Below are positions 8,374 to 15,482 of a DNA stretch of 22,137 nt, in pieces. The translations under genes were made by a program, and so were the position numbers. How positions within the stretch are numbered: position 1 is the stretch's first letter; every line of letters starts with the position of its first letter. The notes beneath the pieces were generated by a model that saw only the letters and a list, made by a program, of their open reading frames with translations, was not told the origin of the DNA and did not search any database. The stretch spans positions 1 through 22,137 of the IMG/VR virus record IMGVR_UViG_3300037088_000067. One strand, given 5' to 3'. The DNA comes from a virus.

Positions 8374-8787
8374 TTAGGTATGCGATCCTTCGGTAAAAGA
8401 GCCGGTTCCTTCAAATGAACACGAAAACCCTGCACTGGTATTATCCGGATCATTCTGGCTTACATCTTTCAGATAGCCGTAACCGTACCAGTATTTATCA
8501 CCGGACGCCTCGGTTGAAAACTTTAACAGGACCTTTGTCCGGTTGTTCCAGAGTGCCACAAGACTTGTGAAGGTCGTTCCGGTTGCATCCAGCGCAATCA
8601 GTCCATCGCATTTTCCATTCCAGGAACGTTTGCCCTCGCCAAAGGTTTCATATCCGGCATCACTCTTTACGGTTGTTTCCCTGGGCGAGTGTGTCAAGGC
8701 AAATTCACAGGTTTTTGATCCTGCTATTGCAGTACCATCTACATAAAGTAGCATGTTAGTTCCATTGATAATTCCAGTTGTTGCCAT
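8374..8787 (-). CDS. Major tail tube protein
   Basis: This 137-residue protein matches the general plan of phage major tail (tube) proteins: N-terminal GIINGTNMLLYVDG, a central GKRSWNGKCDGLIALD, and C-terminal SAGFSCSFEGTGSF. It follows the tail terminator and precedes its longer paralogue and the chaperones, which is the normal siphovirus order. It has no signal peptide or membrane segment. The minimal length suggests this is the basic tube subunit, with the longer paralogue specialised. Confidence 0.85.
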   Translation of the reverse strand: MATTGIINGTNMLLYVDGTAIAGSKTCEFALTHSPRETTVKSDAGYETFGEGKRSWNGKCDGLIALDATGTTFTSLVALWNNRTKVLLKFSTEASGDKYWYGYGYLKDVSQNDPDNTSAGFSCSFEGTGSFTEGSHT

Positions 8788-8798
8788 TTTTATAAGTA

Positions 8799-9176
8799 TT
8801 AATTGTTAATTCTAAATTCAAATTCAATCGTTTTACTGAATATTTTTAATCCTTCGTCCCAGTTATCCTGTTCTGTTATGTACCGGATACGATTTACGGT
8901 TACTCCACCAAAGGAACCATGTTGATTATCGAGTGCAGTACGAATCAGTATTGCCTTTGCAGCACAAATAGCATAGGTATCAGAAAAAATATCAATCAGG
9001 ACCGTTCCGACATCGACCGGAGCAACCGATCCTTTTATGTTATCAGGTTGAACTCTTAAAATATTGTAAACCAAATAAGGTGTAACGGTTTTCTGAGGAG
9101 CGCGCATAGGATAGCAGGCAACCGTTGAGTTGCACTGCGTATAAATTACCTTCCCTATGTTTGTTATATCCATCAT
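8799..9176 (-). CDS. Tail terminator / completion protein (DUF3168-like)
   Basis: This 125-residue protein caps the tail tube and docks it to the head. The sequence has the family pattern: an N-terminal short helix, a conserved PYLVYNIL segment, then VGTVLIDIFSDTYAICAAKAILIRTAL and a closing beta strand FSKTIEFEFRI. The chosen ATG at 9176 overlaps the TGA of the gp10-like gene; a second Met codon follows immediately at 9173. Position between the gp10-like gene and the tail tube gene agrees with this role. Confidence 0.8.
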   Translation of the reverse strand: MMDITNIGKVIYTQCNSTVACYPMRAPQKTVTPYLVYNILRVQPDNIKGSVAPVDVGTVLIDIFSDTYAICAAKAILIRTALDNQHGSFGGVTVNRIRYITEQDNWDEGLKIFSKTIEFEFRINN

Positions 9177-9625
9177 AACCTATCGATTTCGGCCTGAATA
9201 TTTTTCTCCAGGTAATTTTTTAAACTATCTTCAACTACATCTCCATACATTCCCCATGCCTCATCAACAAAAGGCCGGGGTGCAACTGTGTAATTTTCTG
9301 TTCCCGCCATCGGGAAATGTTCATACCAGGGATCCAGTGAACCCGTGAACCTGGGGCGGACCCAAACGGTGGGATAAGTTGGCCCAAGGCTAACAATTGT
9401 TCCAATAGAAGCCCTTAAATAACCGGGAGGATGGTTCCGTTTTGCAATTTTTTCCCCAGACACACCGGTTTCGGAAACTGGGCAAAGCATCTTCATGCAA
9501 TCTTCCAGCGGCTTAGTACATTTTTTTAAAGCATTAATAACAGCCACCTTCTCCCTATCACTAAATGTCAAGAGTTGCCCTTTTAGTTTATCTAAACCCT
9601 CAAATTTATATCCAACTGCGATCAT
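9173..9625 (-). CDS. HK97 gp10-like head-tail / tail completion protein
   Basis: This 150-residue protein resembles the HK97 gp10 family, which acts at the head-tail joining step. The N-terminus has the typical GLDKLKGQL segment and a helix with LKKCTKPLEDCMKML. The middle has PPGYLRASIGT, close to the family's usual TGxLRxSI pattern. The C-terminal part, RPFVDEAWGMYGDVVEDSL, matches the family's usual end. The start overlaps the stop of the head-closure gene (ATGA), so the two are likely translationally coupled. Confidence 0.85.
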   Translation of the reverse strand: MIAVGYKFEGLDKLKGQLLTFSDREKVAVINALKKCTKPLEDCMKMLCPVSETGVSGEKIAKRNHPPGYLRASIGTIVSLGPTYPTVWVRPRFTGSLDPWYEHFPMAGTENYTVAPRPFVDEAWGMYGDVVEDSLKNYLEKNIQAEIDRL

Positions 9626-9945
9626 ACTTTTTTCTTTCCTGTTAAAACCAAAAACCTTCTGCGCCCAACTTCTTTAATTTCAATTATATCGTAGTATTCC
9701 GAGTTATATGTTATCCTGCTTTTTTGATCAATCCCGGTGCGGTAACGTATTTTGAAATCCATAAATCCCGTTGCCGTTATTTTCTCCGCCTCAGTTCCTT
9801 CTTGCCCGATTGTCGGATCAGCCTCGGACCAGCAGGTTGCCAAAGTTGACCAGGTTATTGCCTTTCCGCCAAATGCATCCGCCGTTTCTGTCGGATTTGA
9901 AATTGTTATCCTACGATACAATTCCCCTATTGTTATACCAGCCAT
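9622..9945 (-). CDS. Head closure protein (SPP1 gp16-like)
   Basis: This 107-residue protein matches the phage head-tail adaptor/head closure family. It opens with the typical phrase on the rigid orientation of the measurement site, IGELYRRITISNPTE..DAFGG. It continues with WSTLATCWSEADP, a beta-barrel core (ATGFMDFKIRYRTGID) and closes with YYDIIEIKEVGRRRFLVLTGKK. It plugs the portal channel after packaging and provides the surface for tail attachment. Start and stop overlap its neighbours by a few bases. Confidence 0.9.
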   Translation of the reverse strand: MAGITIGELYRRITISNPTETADAFGGKAITWSTLATCWSEADPTIGQEGTEAEKITATGFMDFKIRYRTGIDQKSRITYNSEYYDIIEIKEVGRRRFLVLTGKKKV

Positions 9946-10532
9946 TACAACCTAAGATAACGGTTCATGTTCATAAGCCATTTCGCACCGTTAGGAAGAT
10001 TCTCAACATGTGCATTGAGTACAACATCCTGACGGTTCTCATATAAGTGGCCGATCAGTAAAAGCATTGCCTGTCGTATGGTTGCCGGTATTGCTGCTGC
10101 ATTATCAAAACCTACGGTATAACGAATCCATACTGCATTGTCGATCCAGCGCGTGACAGGCCAAAAGCGTGCATAATTCAAACACAATCTACCTGGTTTA
10201 GAAACTGTATCAGCAATATAACAAGTCGGATCAAGCGCTATTTCAGTCCCCGTCAGCGCATCCAGATAATGACAATAAGCAATAGCCGTGATTGGCCATT
10301 TGCTCAATTGTATTTGATATTCAAAAGGAAACTGATCAATATAAAGTTCCTCGACCGTTGGAAGTAACCGGATACGGCAATAATTCTCAATTATTTCCTG
10401 GGCAACACTAATAAGTGTAGTTACCAGGGAATCGTCCGTTGTATCCGAATCAAGTTTCAAATGCAGTTTTGCATCCAAAAGTGAAATCGGAAGATCAGTA
10501 GAGGGTGTTATGACTTTTATCCCGTAACTCAT
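9945..10532 (-). CDS. Head-tail connector (HK97 gp6-like)
   Basis: This 195-residue protein resembles the gp6-type DNA-packaging/connector family that forms a ring under the portal. Diagnostic sequence is the N-terminal ISLLDAKLHLKLDSDTTDD followed by LISVAQEIIENYCRIRLLP, then strands YIDQFPFEYQIQLSKWPITAI and a helical C-terminus PATIRQAMLLLIGHLYENR. The family often ends shortly after this helix, as here. The ATG overlaps the upstream TGA, and the stop overlaps the head-closure ATG (TAATG). Confidence 0.9.
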   Translation of the reverse strand: MSYGIKVITPSTDLPISLLDAKLHLKLDSDTTDDSLVTTLISVAQEIIENYCRIRLLPTVEELYIDQFPFEYQIQLSKWPITAIAYCHYLDALTGTEIALDPTCYIADTVSKPGRLCLNYARFWPVTRWIDNAVWIRYTVGFDNAAAIPATIRQAMLLLIGHLYENRQDVVLNAHVENLPNGAKWLMNMNRYLRL

Positions 10533-10810
10533 CTTTTCTTTTTCTTCGGAGGTTCAGGTTTTTTAATGACCTTCGGGGGTTCAGGTTTTTTTATAACCTT
10601 TGGCACTTCTGGGGTTTCTGTTTCCGCTTTTGCGGCTTTTGCTGTTTCAAAAGCCATTGCCGGTTTTGGCTGCTGATCTTTTGGCAGGATTTTTACAAAC
10701 CCCACAAACTCAAATCTTTTGGCATCATCTTCGGGCATTTCAACCGTCTGCCCGGCAACACCGTGACAGTTAGGACCTGAAAAGGTTTCTATGATTAAGC
10801 ACTTTGTCAT
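10529..10810 (-). CDS. Small protein with Pro/Lys-rich repeat tail
   Basis: This 93-residue protein sits between the capsid gene and the connector gene. The first half (about residues 1-50) looks like a small folded domain: CLIIETFSGPNCHGVAGQTVEM then DDAKRFEFVGFVKIL. Small proteins of this kind are frequent next to capsid genes. The second half is low complexity: an Ala/Glu stretch, two direct copies of KVIKKPEPP, and a terminal KKKKR. The basic, extended tail could contact DNA or capsid, but no function is established. The repeat unit is visible in DNA at about 10533-10600. Product confidently real from overlap with the next gene; function unknown. Confidence 0.75.
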   Translation of the reverse strand: MTKCLIIETFSGPNCHGVAGQTVEMPEDDAKRFEFVGFVKILPKDQQPKPAMAFETAKAAKAETETPEVPKVIKKPEPPKVIKKPEPPKKKKR

Positions 10811-10832
10811 ATTGTTGGATTTAAGAGGATAA

Positions 10833-10859
10833 GCCCCGGCGAACCGGGGCCGCTGCCCC
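10833..10859 (-). terminator. Alternative GC-rich hairpins after the capsid gene
   Basis: Just after the capsid stop, the RNA-sense strand has GGGGC-AGCG-GCCCC (10859-10846) and GCCCCGG-TTCG-CCGGGGC (10850-10833). They share the GCCCC segment, so only one can form at a time. The second has a perfect 7-bp stem and a UUCG tetraloop and is followed by CTTATCCTC, not a full U-run. It is likelier a partial terminator or mRNA 3'-end stabiliser that lets capsid message exceed downstream message than a complete stop. Confidence 0.6.
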
Positions 10860-10866
10860 TGTTTGA

Positions 10867-12153
10867 TTAGGTGTTACCCATCGTCAAATACTTCAACGCT
10901 TTTGTTGTCAGCACACGGCTGTCGGTACGGTGAAGCAGTATGATGGCAATCTGATCATAATCTGCATAACGCTCAGCGAGTCTTAAGATCCTAATCCCGG
11001 CTACGTCACGGATCATAAATCGGGAGAAGTCACCGAAAAGGATCGGTTTGGTTGCAGCTCCGATGTTCGCCATTGACTGATTGATGAAGTAAGGGAATCC
11101 AAACATCTTATCGGCCATACTTGTGGTGTTACCCATGATACCGGGTGCGCCTGTAAATATTGGAATGTCAAGTGTGGTTCCCAGCGACAATTTAAAAATA
11201 GCCTTTGCTGTTGAATCATTGAACATAAAGGCACATTTTGGAGATTTACGATAAGCCGGATCCACAGAATACATCAGGTCCATGATGTTTGCCTTTGTAA
11301 TAGCAGAAGCAGAGGTAAGGTTTACGCCTGAATCGGTTGCACCATATACGCATCCCTGTGGCTGGGTGTTCGATCCTGTTCCTGTGGTAAAATAATCGGC
11401 TTCGATCCTTCCGATACGTTCTGCCAGAATATCTGCACAATAGGCATTAAAATCAACCTTTTCATCCTGTAAAAGTTCGGTCGGGATCAGCACTTCATCC
11501 GATGAGAATTTAAAAGCATAAAAGGTCTGTTTCCCAAATGCTACAGGGGTAACGGTAACGATGGTATTGATGCCAAGTAATCGTCCCTTGTTAGTGGTAT
11601 CGTCAATTGTCGGGTAATCCAAAGGATATCCGCCATCGGTTGTGATTACCTTAGCCGCCTCACGTGCGCCCCCGTAAGCCTTTAGTTCTTTCACCAGGAT
11701 GTCCTCCAGGATTGTCGGAACCAGGTAACCCCCTAATGTCGTTGTGACATTCTGTGGCTCATTGGCCCGGCTTTCTTTACCTTCGTGATAAGGAACGCGG
11801 GATTCCATCTGCTGGTGGATTTTCCTTTCTTCATCATTGAGCTTTTCAACTCCAAAGAAAGGATTAAGGACCTTTCTAAATACATTGGTTTCCTTTATGG
11901 CGCGTTCTTCTTTGGTTTCTCCGTGAGGATCTTCACGAAGTGCCGGGAGTTGCATTTCTGCCTTAATCTCTCCCAGTTTCTCCAGCCTACGTTGTTCAAC
12001 CTGGAGTGCCGTGTTCTTATCGAACAACTCGTCAAACTTTGTATTTTCCTCGGCAGTCATATCCCGCTTTTCGGTCGAAGCCTTTTCATGGATTTCCACC
12101 ATTTCTTTTTTCAGGCTCGCCCTTTCTTCGATAACTTCTTTTAAGTTTTTCAT
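10867..12153 (-). CDS. Major capsid protein, HK97 fold
   Basis: This 428-residue protein forms the head shell. Residues 1-70 are a charged coiled coil (LKEVIEERASLKKEMVEIHE), the delta or scaffolding domain removed by the protease during maturation. Cleavage probably falls in about residues 125-140, ahead of NVTTTLGGYLVPTILEDIL, the usual start of the mature HK97-fold subunit. The remaining sequence contains family patterns such as KFSSDEVLIPTELLQDE, ERIGRIEADYFTTGTGSNTQPQG and GFPYFINQSM. It lies after the protease and portal genes, the order expected for HK97-like phages. No separate scaffold gene is visible, consistent with the fused delta domain. Confidence 0.95.
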   Translation of the reverse strand: MKNLKEVIEERASLKKEMVEIHEKASTEKRDMTAEENTKFDELFDKNTALQVEQRRLEKLGEIKAEMQLPALREDPHGETKEERAIKETNVFRKVLNPFFGVEKLNDEERKIHQQMESRVPYHEGKESRANEPQNVTTTLGGYLVPTILEDILVKELKAYGGAREAAKVITTDGGYPLDYPTIDDTTNKGRLLGINTIVTVTPVAFGKQTFYAFKFSSDEVLIPTELLQDEKVDFNAYCADILAERIGRIEADYFTTGTGSNTQPQGCVYGATDSGVNLTSASAITKANIMDLMYSVDPAYRKSPKCAFMFNDSTAKAIFKLSLGTTLDIPIFTGAPGIMGNTTSMADKMFGFPYFINQSMANIGAATKPILFGDFSRFMIRDVAGIRILRLAERYADYDQIAIILLHRTDSRVLTTKALKYLTMGNT

Positions 12154-12173
12154 TTTTAAAGGGTTTTTGTTGT

Positions 12174-12187
12174 GCCTTTTTCAAGGC
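12174..12187 (-). other. Hairpin with GAAA tetraloop before the capsid gene
   Basis: In the 40-base gap between the protease stop and capsid start the RNA-sense strand reads GCCTT-GAAA-AAGGC, a perfect 5-bp stem with a GNRA loop. It lies 20 bases upstream of the capsid ATG. It might act on mRNA stability or translation of the capsid gene; no function is shown, and such short hairpins can occur by chance. Confidence 0.35.
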
Positions 12188-12193
12188 TTCGGT

Positions 12194-12814
12194 TTATAAA
12201 GAAGCAAGTTTTATCTTGCGGATTCTTTCATTTTGTTTAATAATATCAGCGATTATTGGGATTTCAGCATCTTTCTGGCTACGAAATTCCGTCATTGATC
12301 TTTCGGCAACCGCCGTATCTTTATAGGCCGGATCGCAGGTATAGGTAATATCTGCCAGTTCTTCACATCCTCCGGCCATAAGTGTACGGGTTACGGCACC
12401 AGTTGTGGAATCCGATTCCCATTTCGATCCGCCATCAGCACACCGGAATTTGAAAGACATCCCGGAAATATCACCCCGTTTTACAAGTGTTAAAAGATCA
12501 TTACCATCGGATGTAGGTGGAATTTTATTCTCGGTCCTTAGTCCTTCATCCGAATCACTTATCTTCAATGTACCGGATTTTGTGCGCCCGACCAGCCTTT
12601 CATTATTATGTTCGATAGTGGCCAAAACATCCTGATCCATCACGCCTGAGAAAAAGCCAGGTTCAATAATTTCTGTAAATCCACCCATACCACCGATAAC
12701 CTGGGAACGTTTGTTATAAACGGCGGCCAGTCCTGCTAAAACAGGTTCGTTTTTGCCATCAGCCCTTATTTCGAGTTGAACCGGCATTGTCCGGGTTTCA
12801 AATATCTTTTCCAT
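12194..12814 (-). CDS. Prohead maturation protease (HK97 gp4-like, U35)
   Basis: This 206-residue protein cleaves the capsid delta domain inside the prohead. The fold signatures are visible in order: LAGLAAVYNKRSQVIG, then EIIEPGFFSGVM, VLATIEHNNERLVGRT with His69 as the likely catalytic histidine, GLRTENKIPPTSDGNDLL, and RGDISGMSFKF with the catalytic serine at 118 or 120. The C-terminal portion, LADITYTCDPAYKDT, is a common ending in the family. The start ATG directly abuts the portal stop (TAA ATG), so translation is probably coupled. Confidence 0.95.
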   Translation of the reverse strand: MEKIFETRTMPVQLEIRADGKNEPVLAGLAAVYNKRSQVIGGMGGFTEIIEPGFFSGVMDQDVLATIEHNNERLVGRTKSGTLKISDSDEGLRTENKIPPTSDGNDLLTLVKRGDISGMSFKFRCADGGSKWESDSTTGAVTRTLMAGGCEELADITYTCDPAYKDTAVAERSMTEFRSQKDAEIPIIADIIKQNERIRKIKLASL

Positions 12815-14170
12815 TTATTTAACTTTTAATCCGTTTAAAGGTTTTCCATTTACTCCCGGAGCGCCGGGTGGTGGTTCGCCTGCCGGTGGGTTTTTAACTT
12901 CACCCGATACTGAATCCACATCGGCCATATTCAGCGGAATAAAGAAATCATCACCGCCTTCACGTGGGTTCATTTCTTCTTTATCCCTGATCTCGTTCGG
13001 CGACATACAACCGATAGCAAACATTGTCCGATAGTAATCAGAGCGTTGTTTTGAATCACCGCGCACCAAGCCGCCGAAATCGAAATGAGAATAATATTTC
13101 CCTGATTGCTTTTCTTTTTCAGTAAAAAGTTTACGATTGATTTCGGCTTCCCATTTTTCACACCAACTCCAGATCGTATAAGAGATAAACTCGAGGCTTT
13201 GCTGCTCGATGTTATTATTTGTGGCCCTGTCCAGGTCTCCCAAAAGATGGGGCGGAAGCCCAAACATACGGGCAATCTCGACAATCTGGAATTTACGGCT
13301 GTCAAGGAATTGAGCATCGGCCAGCGGCATCGACATTGATTTGAACTCCAGACCGGATTCCAAAAGTAGCGGTTTTGCCTTTTCGCCATATTGTGATTTA
13401 TCTTCCAGTGATTCTTTTAAACGGTGATAAGCCTCCTCATTCAACTCGCCAGGGTTTGTAAACACACCAGAAAAAGCAGCATTATTTTTGTAAAAGTTAC
13501 CGCCAAACTTTTCAGCAGCCAAACCAAGTCCTATATTCTCGCGGGCAACCGAAACGATAGACCTCCCGGCGATGCCATCAAACGAAAGACAAGGAATATG
13601 AACCATGTTCATTGAATCAACCTGTCTTTTCTTATCAGTTCCGGTTTTTACATCATGTTCTGTAATCTCATATCTGAGCGTTTTTCTTCCATCAGCACGG
13701 ATACCGATATAAGGCCGCACATCTTTTGACTGAAACAGGTCAAGTGCAATAGGAGTAAAATATTCATCCCGGATAATTTCAGAATAACCATTGCCCCACA
13801 ACAGGCAGAATTGCATCATATTCTCACGCCAGATGTATCCGGTATAAAGTTCCGAAGGGTTCCATAAAAGTTGGTGAACAGGATGATCGATAGCAACGTC
13901 TTTGCTACCTTTTGTTGAACGGATAACCCCAAACGGGAAAGATGCAATGGTTGAGGAAAGTAATTGAACCGAACGGTAAACGGCCGAATGTGCCGGGGCC
14001 GTTTCGGGGTCAACCCGAACGCCCGCACTTGTCGGACGGCCGCCATAAATATCCAATAACCAACGGTTAGGATTCGATGAAGGGTGTTCGGGGTTTTGTG
14101 CCTGATAATTAAGCGGATCGTTTATCGACCGCCTTTCTTTCGGTTTACCAAATTCGAGTTTGAAGTACAT
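12815..14170 (-). CDS. Portal protein, HK97 family
   Basis: This 451-residue protein forms the dodecameric ring through which DNA is packaged. Family signatures are HSAVYRSVQLLSSTIASFPF (about 61-80), HPVHQLLWNPSE, LLWGNGYSEIIRDE, SIVSVARENIGLGLAAEKFGG, and the late VEIARMFGLPPHLLGDLDRA. The C-terminus is a disordered Pro/Gly-rich tail. The start at 14170 is the only Met before the conserved core that leaves the N-terminal arm intact. The gene begins a separate unit behind a 110-bp gap with promoter-like features, unlike most junctions in this window. Confidence 0.96.
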   Translation of the reverse strand: MYFKLEFGKPKERRSINDPLNYQAQNPEHPSSNPNRWLLDIYGGRPTSAGVRVDPETAPAHSAVYRSVQLLSSTIASFPFGVIRSTKGSKDVAIDHPVHQLLWNPSELYTGYIWRENMMQFCLLWGNGYSEIIRDEYFTPIALDLFQSKDVRPYIGIRADGRKTLRYEITEHDVKTGTDKKRQVDSMNMVHIPCLSFDGIAGRSIVSVARENIGLGLAAEKFGGNFYKNNAAFSGVFTNPGELNEEAYHRLKESLEDKSQYGEKAKPLLLESGLEFKSMSMPLADAQFLDSRKFQIVEIARMFGLPPHLLGDLDRATNNNIEQQSLEFISYTIWSWCEKWEAEINRKLFTEKEKQSGKYYSHFDFGGLVRGDSKQRSDYYRTMFAIGCMSPNEIRDKEEMNPREGGDDFFIPLNMADVDSVSGEVKNPPAGEPPPGAPGVNGKPLNGLKVK

Positions 14171-14220
14171 CCTGGGGATTTACAGGATGCAATAATATAC
14201 AATAAATTCAGGCTTTCACC

Positions 14221-14270
14221 GTAACAAAGTTACATTTCATTCAAATACTTATTAACATTTGTATGTTAAT
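14221..14270 (-). promoter_or_regulatory. Candidate promoter with two inverted repeats upstream of the portal gene
   Basis: The 110-base gap 14171-14280 holds two perfect inverted repeats: GTAAC-AAA-GTTAC (14221-14233) and ATTAACAT-TTGT-ATGTTAAT (14251-14270). Read on the minus strand, TAACTTTG (14232-14225) matches the Bacteroidetes -7 consensus TAnnTTTG exactly and lies within the first repeat. The -33 position would fall inside the second repeat, where only a weak TTAA is present rather than TTTG. Transcription would begin near 14219, leaving a leader of about 50 bases before the portal ATG. Repressor or activator sites overlapping the promoter are inferred. Confidence 0.5.
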
Positions 14271-14280
14271 AGCTGCATTT

Positions 14281-14532
14281 TTACAGTTTTCTTTCTGTTC
14301 TTGTGCATGATTTATAGTAACGATTACGGCATTGGCGGAAACTTTCAAAATTAGCATATTTACGTTTTTGGAAGTGGCGAAAGTAAATTCGCTCAACAGC
14401 CTCGTAAGCATCTTCCTGGTTGGTATAAAAACTCAATATTTCGATAAAATTCTCAGTAAACCCTTTTATATTCTGGAGTTTAAGTATGTGGTCCGGGATA
14501 TTTGAACCTTCGATTACTTCTTTTACAGTCAT
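14281..14532 (-). CDS. Small conserved-looking phage protein, unknown function
   Basis: This 83-residue, mostly helical protein has a Tyr/Arg-rich C-terminal half, EDAYEAVERIYFRHFQKRKY followed by FESFRQCRNRY. The pattern is reminiscent of small unnamed proteins seen in Bacteroidota phages and prophages near packaging genes, but I cannot name a family. The start overlaps the glycosyltransferase stop (ATGA), so it is the last gene of the accessory block, ahead of the gap before the portal gene. Basic residues at the end (SCTRTERKL) might bind nucleic acid; this is speculation. Confidence 0.7.
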   Translation of the reverse strand: MTVKEVIEGSNIPDHILKLQNIKGFTENFIEILSFYTNQEDAYEAVERIYFRHFQKRKYANFESFRQCRNRYYKSCTRTERKL

Positions 14533-15248
14533 AATTTAAAATATTTATTCAAATAATCATCCGGAAAATATTCGATCTGCGTTTGATTGTTTAATTCTAT
14601 ATGAGTGATGTGATTGATGTTGGTATTGGTTTTTATGTCAACAATATAAGGAAATTCCCCGCTATTAATTACAGTATTAGGAATTTTAAGCCACAGCTTC
14701 ATCCGCTCAGAGCTATTGCCATCACAACTGCGCTCAATCTCGTCTTCATAAAGATCAATATTTTTTTTCTTCATCAACTCCAAGACGTCCCGATGGATCA
14801 TGCGCCCGGCCCCGACAACCATTCCCCGGTAAGTATAGGTTTTAAAATAAAAAGTCTTTTTGGAAATTAGATCATAGAAGAAAAGTGAATCAATGCCAAA
14901 CACCGGGACATTGTTTTTAAAGGCTTTTTTATAGAGTAATTCAATCCTGGGATGGATCAAATCGTCTGAACCAAAATTCATCAGGTAATCAAACTTAAAT
15001 TTTTTGAGTGCATAATTTATTCCTGCGTTCATTTTTCTTCCCAGGGGTTGATTCTTAAAATAACACATGAAAATATTATATTCACTACATAGCCCCTCCA
15101 GTTCCTTTAGCTTAGGATCATCTGGGCAAAGTATTGCCAATACCTCAATTTCCCATTTTACCTTCCGGCAAAATAATTTAAGGTTCCGGTAGACGATCTC
15201 TACGACCTCCGGACGCTTCCAAAGTGGTATGAGAATAAGGATTTTCAT
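14529..15248 (-). CDS. Family-2-like glycosyltransferase (GT-A fold)
   Basis: This 239-residue protein looks like a nucleotide-sugar glycosyltransferase. It begins with the typical first strand and turn MKILILIPLWKRPEVVE, has NQPLGRKMNAGINYALKKF (the loop and helix preceding the donor site), and then a DxD-type metal-binding motif in FGSDDLIHP (about residues 92-100). The following YRGMVVGAGRMIHRDVLEL segment fits the acceptor side. There is no membrane segment, so it is probably cytoplasmic and acts on a soluble or peripheral acceptor. The ATG overlaps the upstream TGA. Acceptor could be a host surface glycan, a virion protein or a nucleotide; the sequence does not decide. Confidence 0.85.
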   Translation of the reverse strand: MKILILIPLWKRPEVVEIVYRNLKLFCRKVKWEIEVLAILCPDDPKLKELEGLCSEYNIFMCYFKNQPLGRKMNAGINYALKKFKFDYLMNFGSDDLIHPRIELLYKKAFKNNVPVFGIDSLFFYDLISKKTFYFKTYTYRGMVVGAGRMIHRDVLELMKKKNIDLYEDEIERSCDGNSSERMKLWLKIPNTVINSGEFPYIVDIKTNTNINHITHIELNNQTQIEYFPDDYLNKYFKL

Positions 15249-15478
15249 AATGAATCGAATGCTTTTTCAAATTCAATTATTTTGGCATCAATAAATTCAA
15301 TTGTAATCTTTTGGATTTTCTGATAAAGTTCTAAATATAGACTTTCGCCAATTACTGCATTAATTTTAATTAACGCATTTGTATTATTAAAAGGTAATTT
15401 GGCATCATTAAGGTCTATTTTTAAATCCCTAATTACAGATTTTAATTTTGCTGCTATTTCAAATTTTTCTGTTTCCAT
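15245..15478 (-). CDS. Small protein, unknown function
   Basis: This 77-residue acidic/basic helical protein is not recognised. It has two amphipathic helices, one near EIAAKLKSVIRDLKID and a longer one, LYLELYQKIQKITIEFIDAK, consistent with a coiled coil or small helical bundle. The TGA overlaps the glycosyltransferase ATG and the start follows the acyltransferase-like gene by four bases, so it is a member of the same operon. It has no signal peptide or Cys. Confidence 0.65.
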   Translation of the reverse strand: METEKFEIAAKLKSVIRDLKIDLNDAKLPFNNTNALIKINAVIGESLYLELYQKIQKITIEFIDAKIIEFEKAFDSL

Positions 15479-15482
15479 TTTT

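Noticed and set aside
11785-12144. Plus-strand 119-codon ORF opposite the capsid gene, with hydrophobic sequence
   Set aside because: Its Phe/Leu-rich sequence is the antisense reading of the Glu/Lys-rich delta domain, a common artefact.
14242-14245. TTTG at 14245-14242 as a -33 box for the portal promoter
   Set aside because: It is only nine bases from the TAACTTTG box, much too close for the usual spacing of about 19-21.
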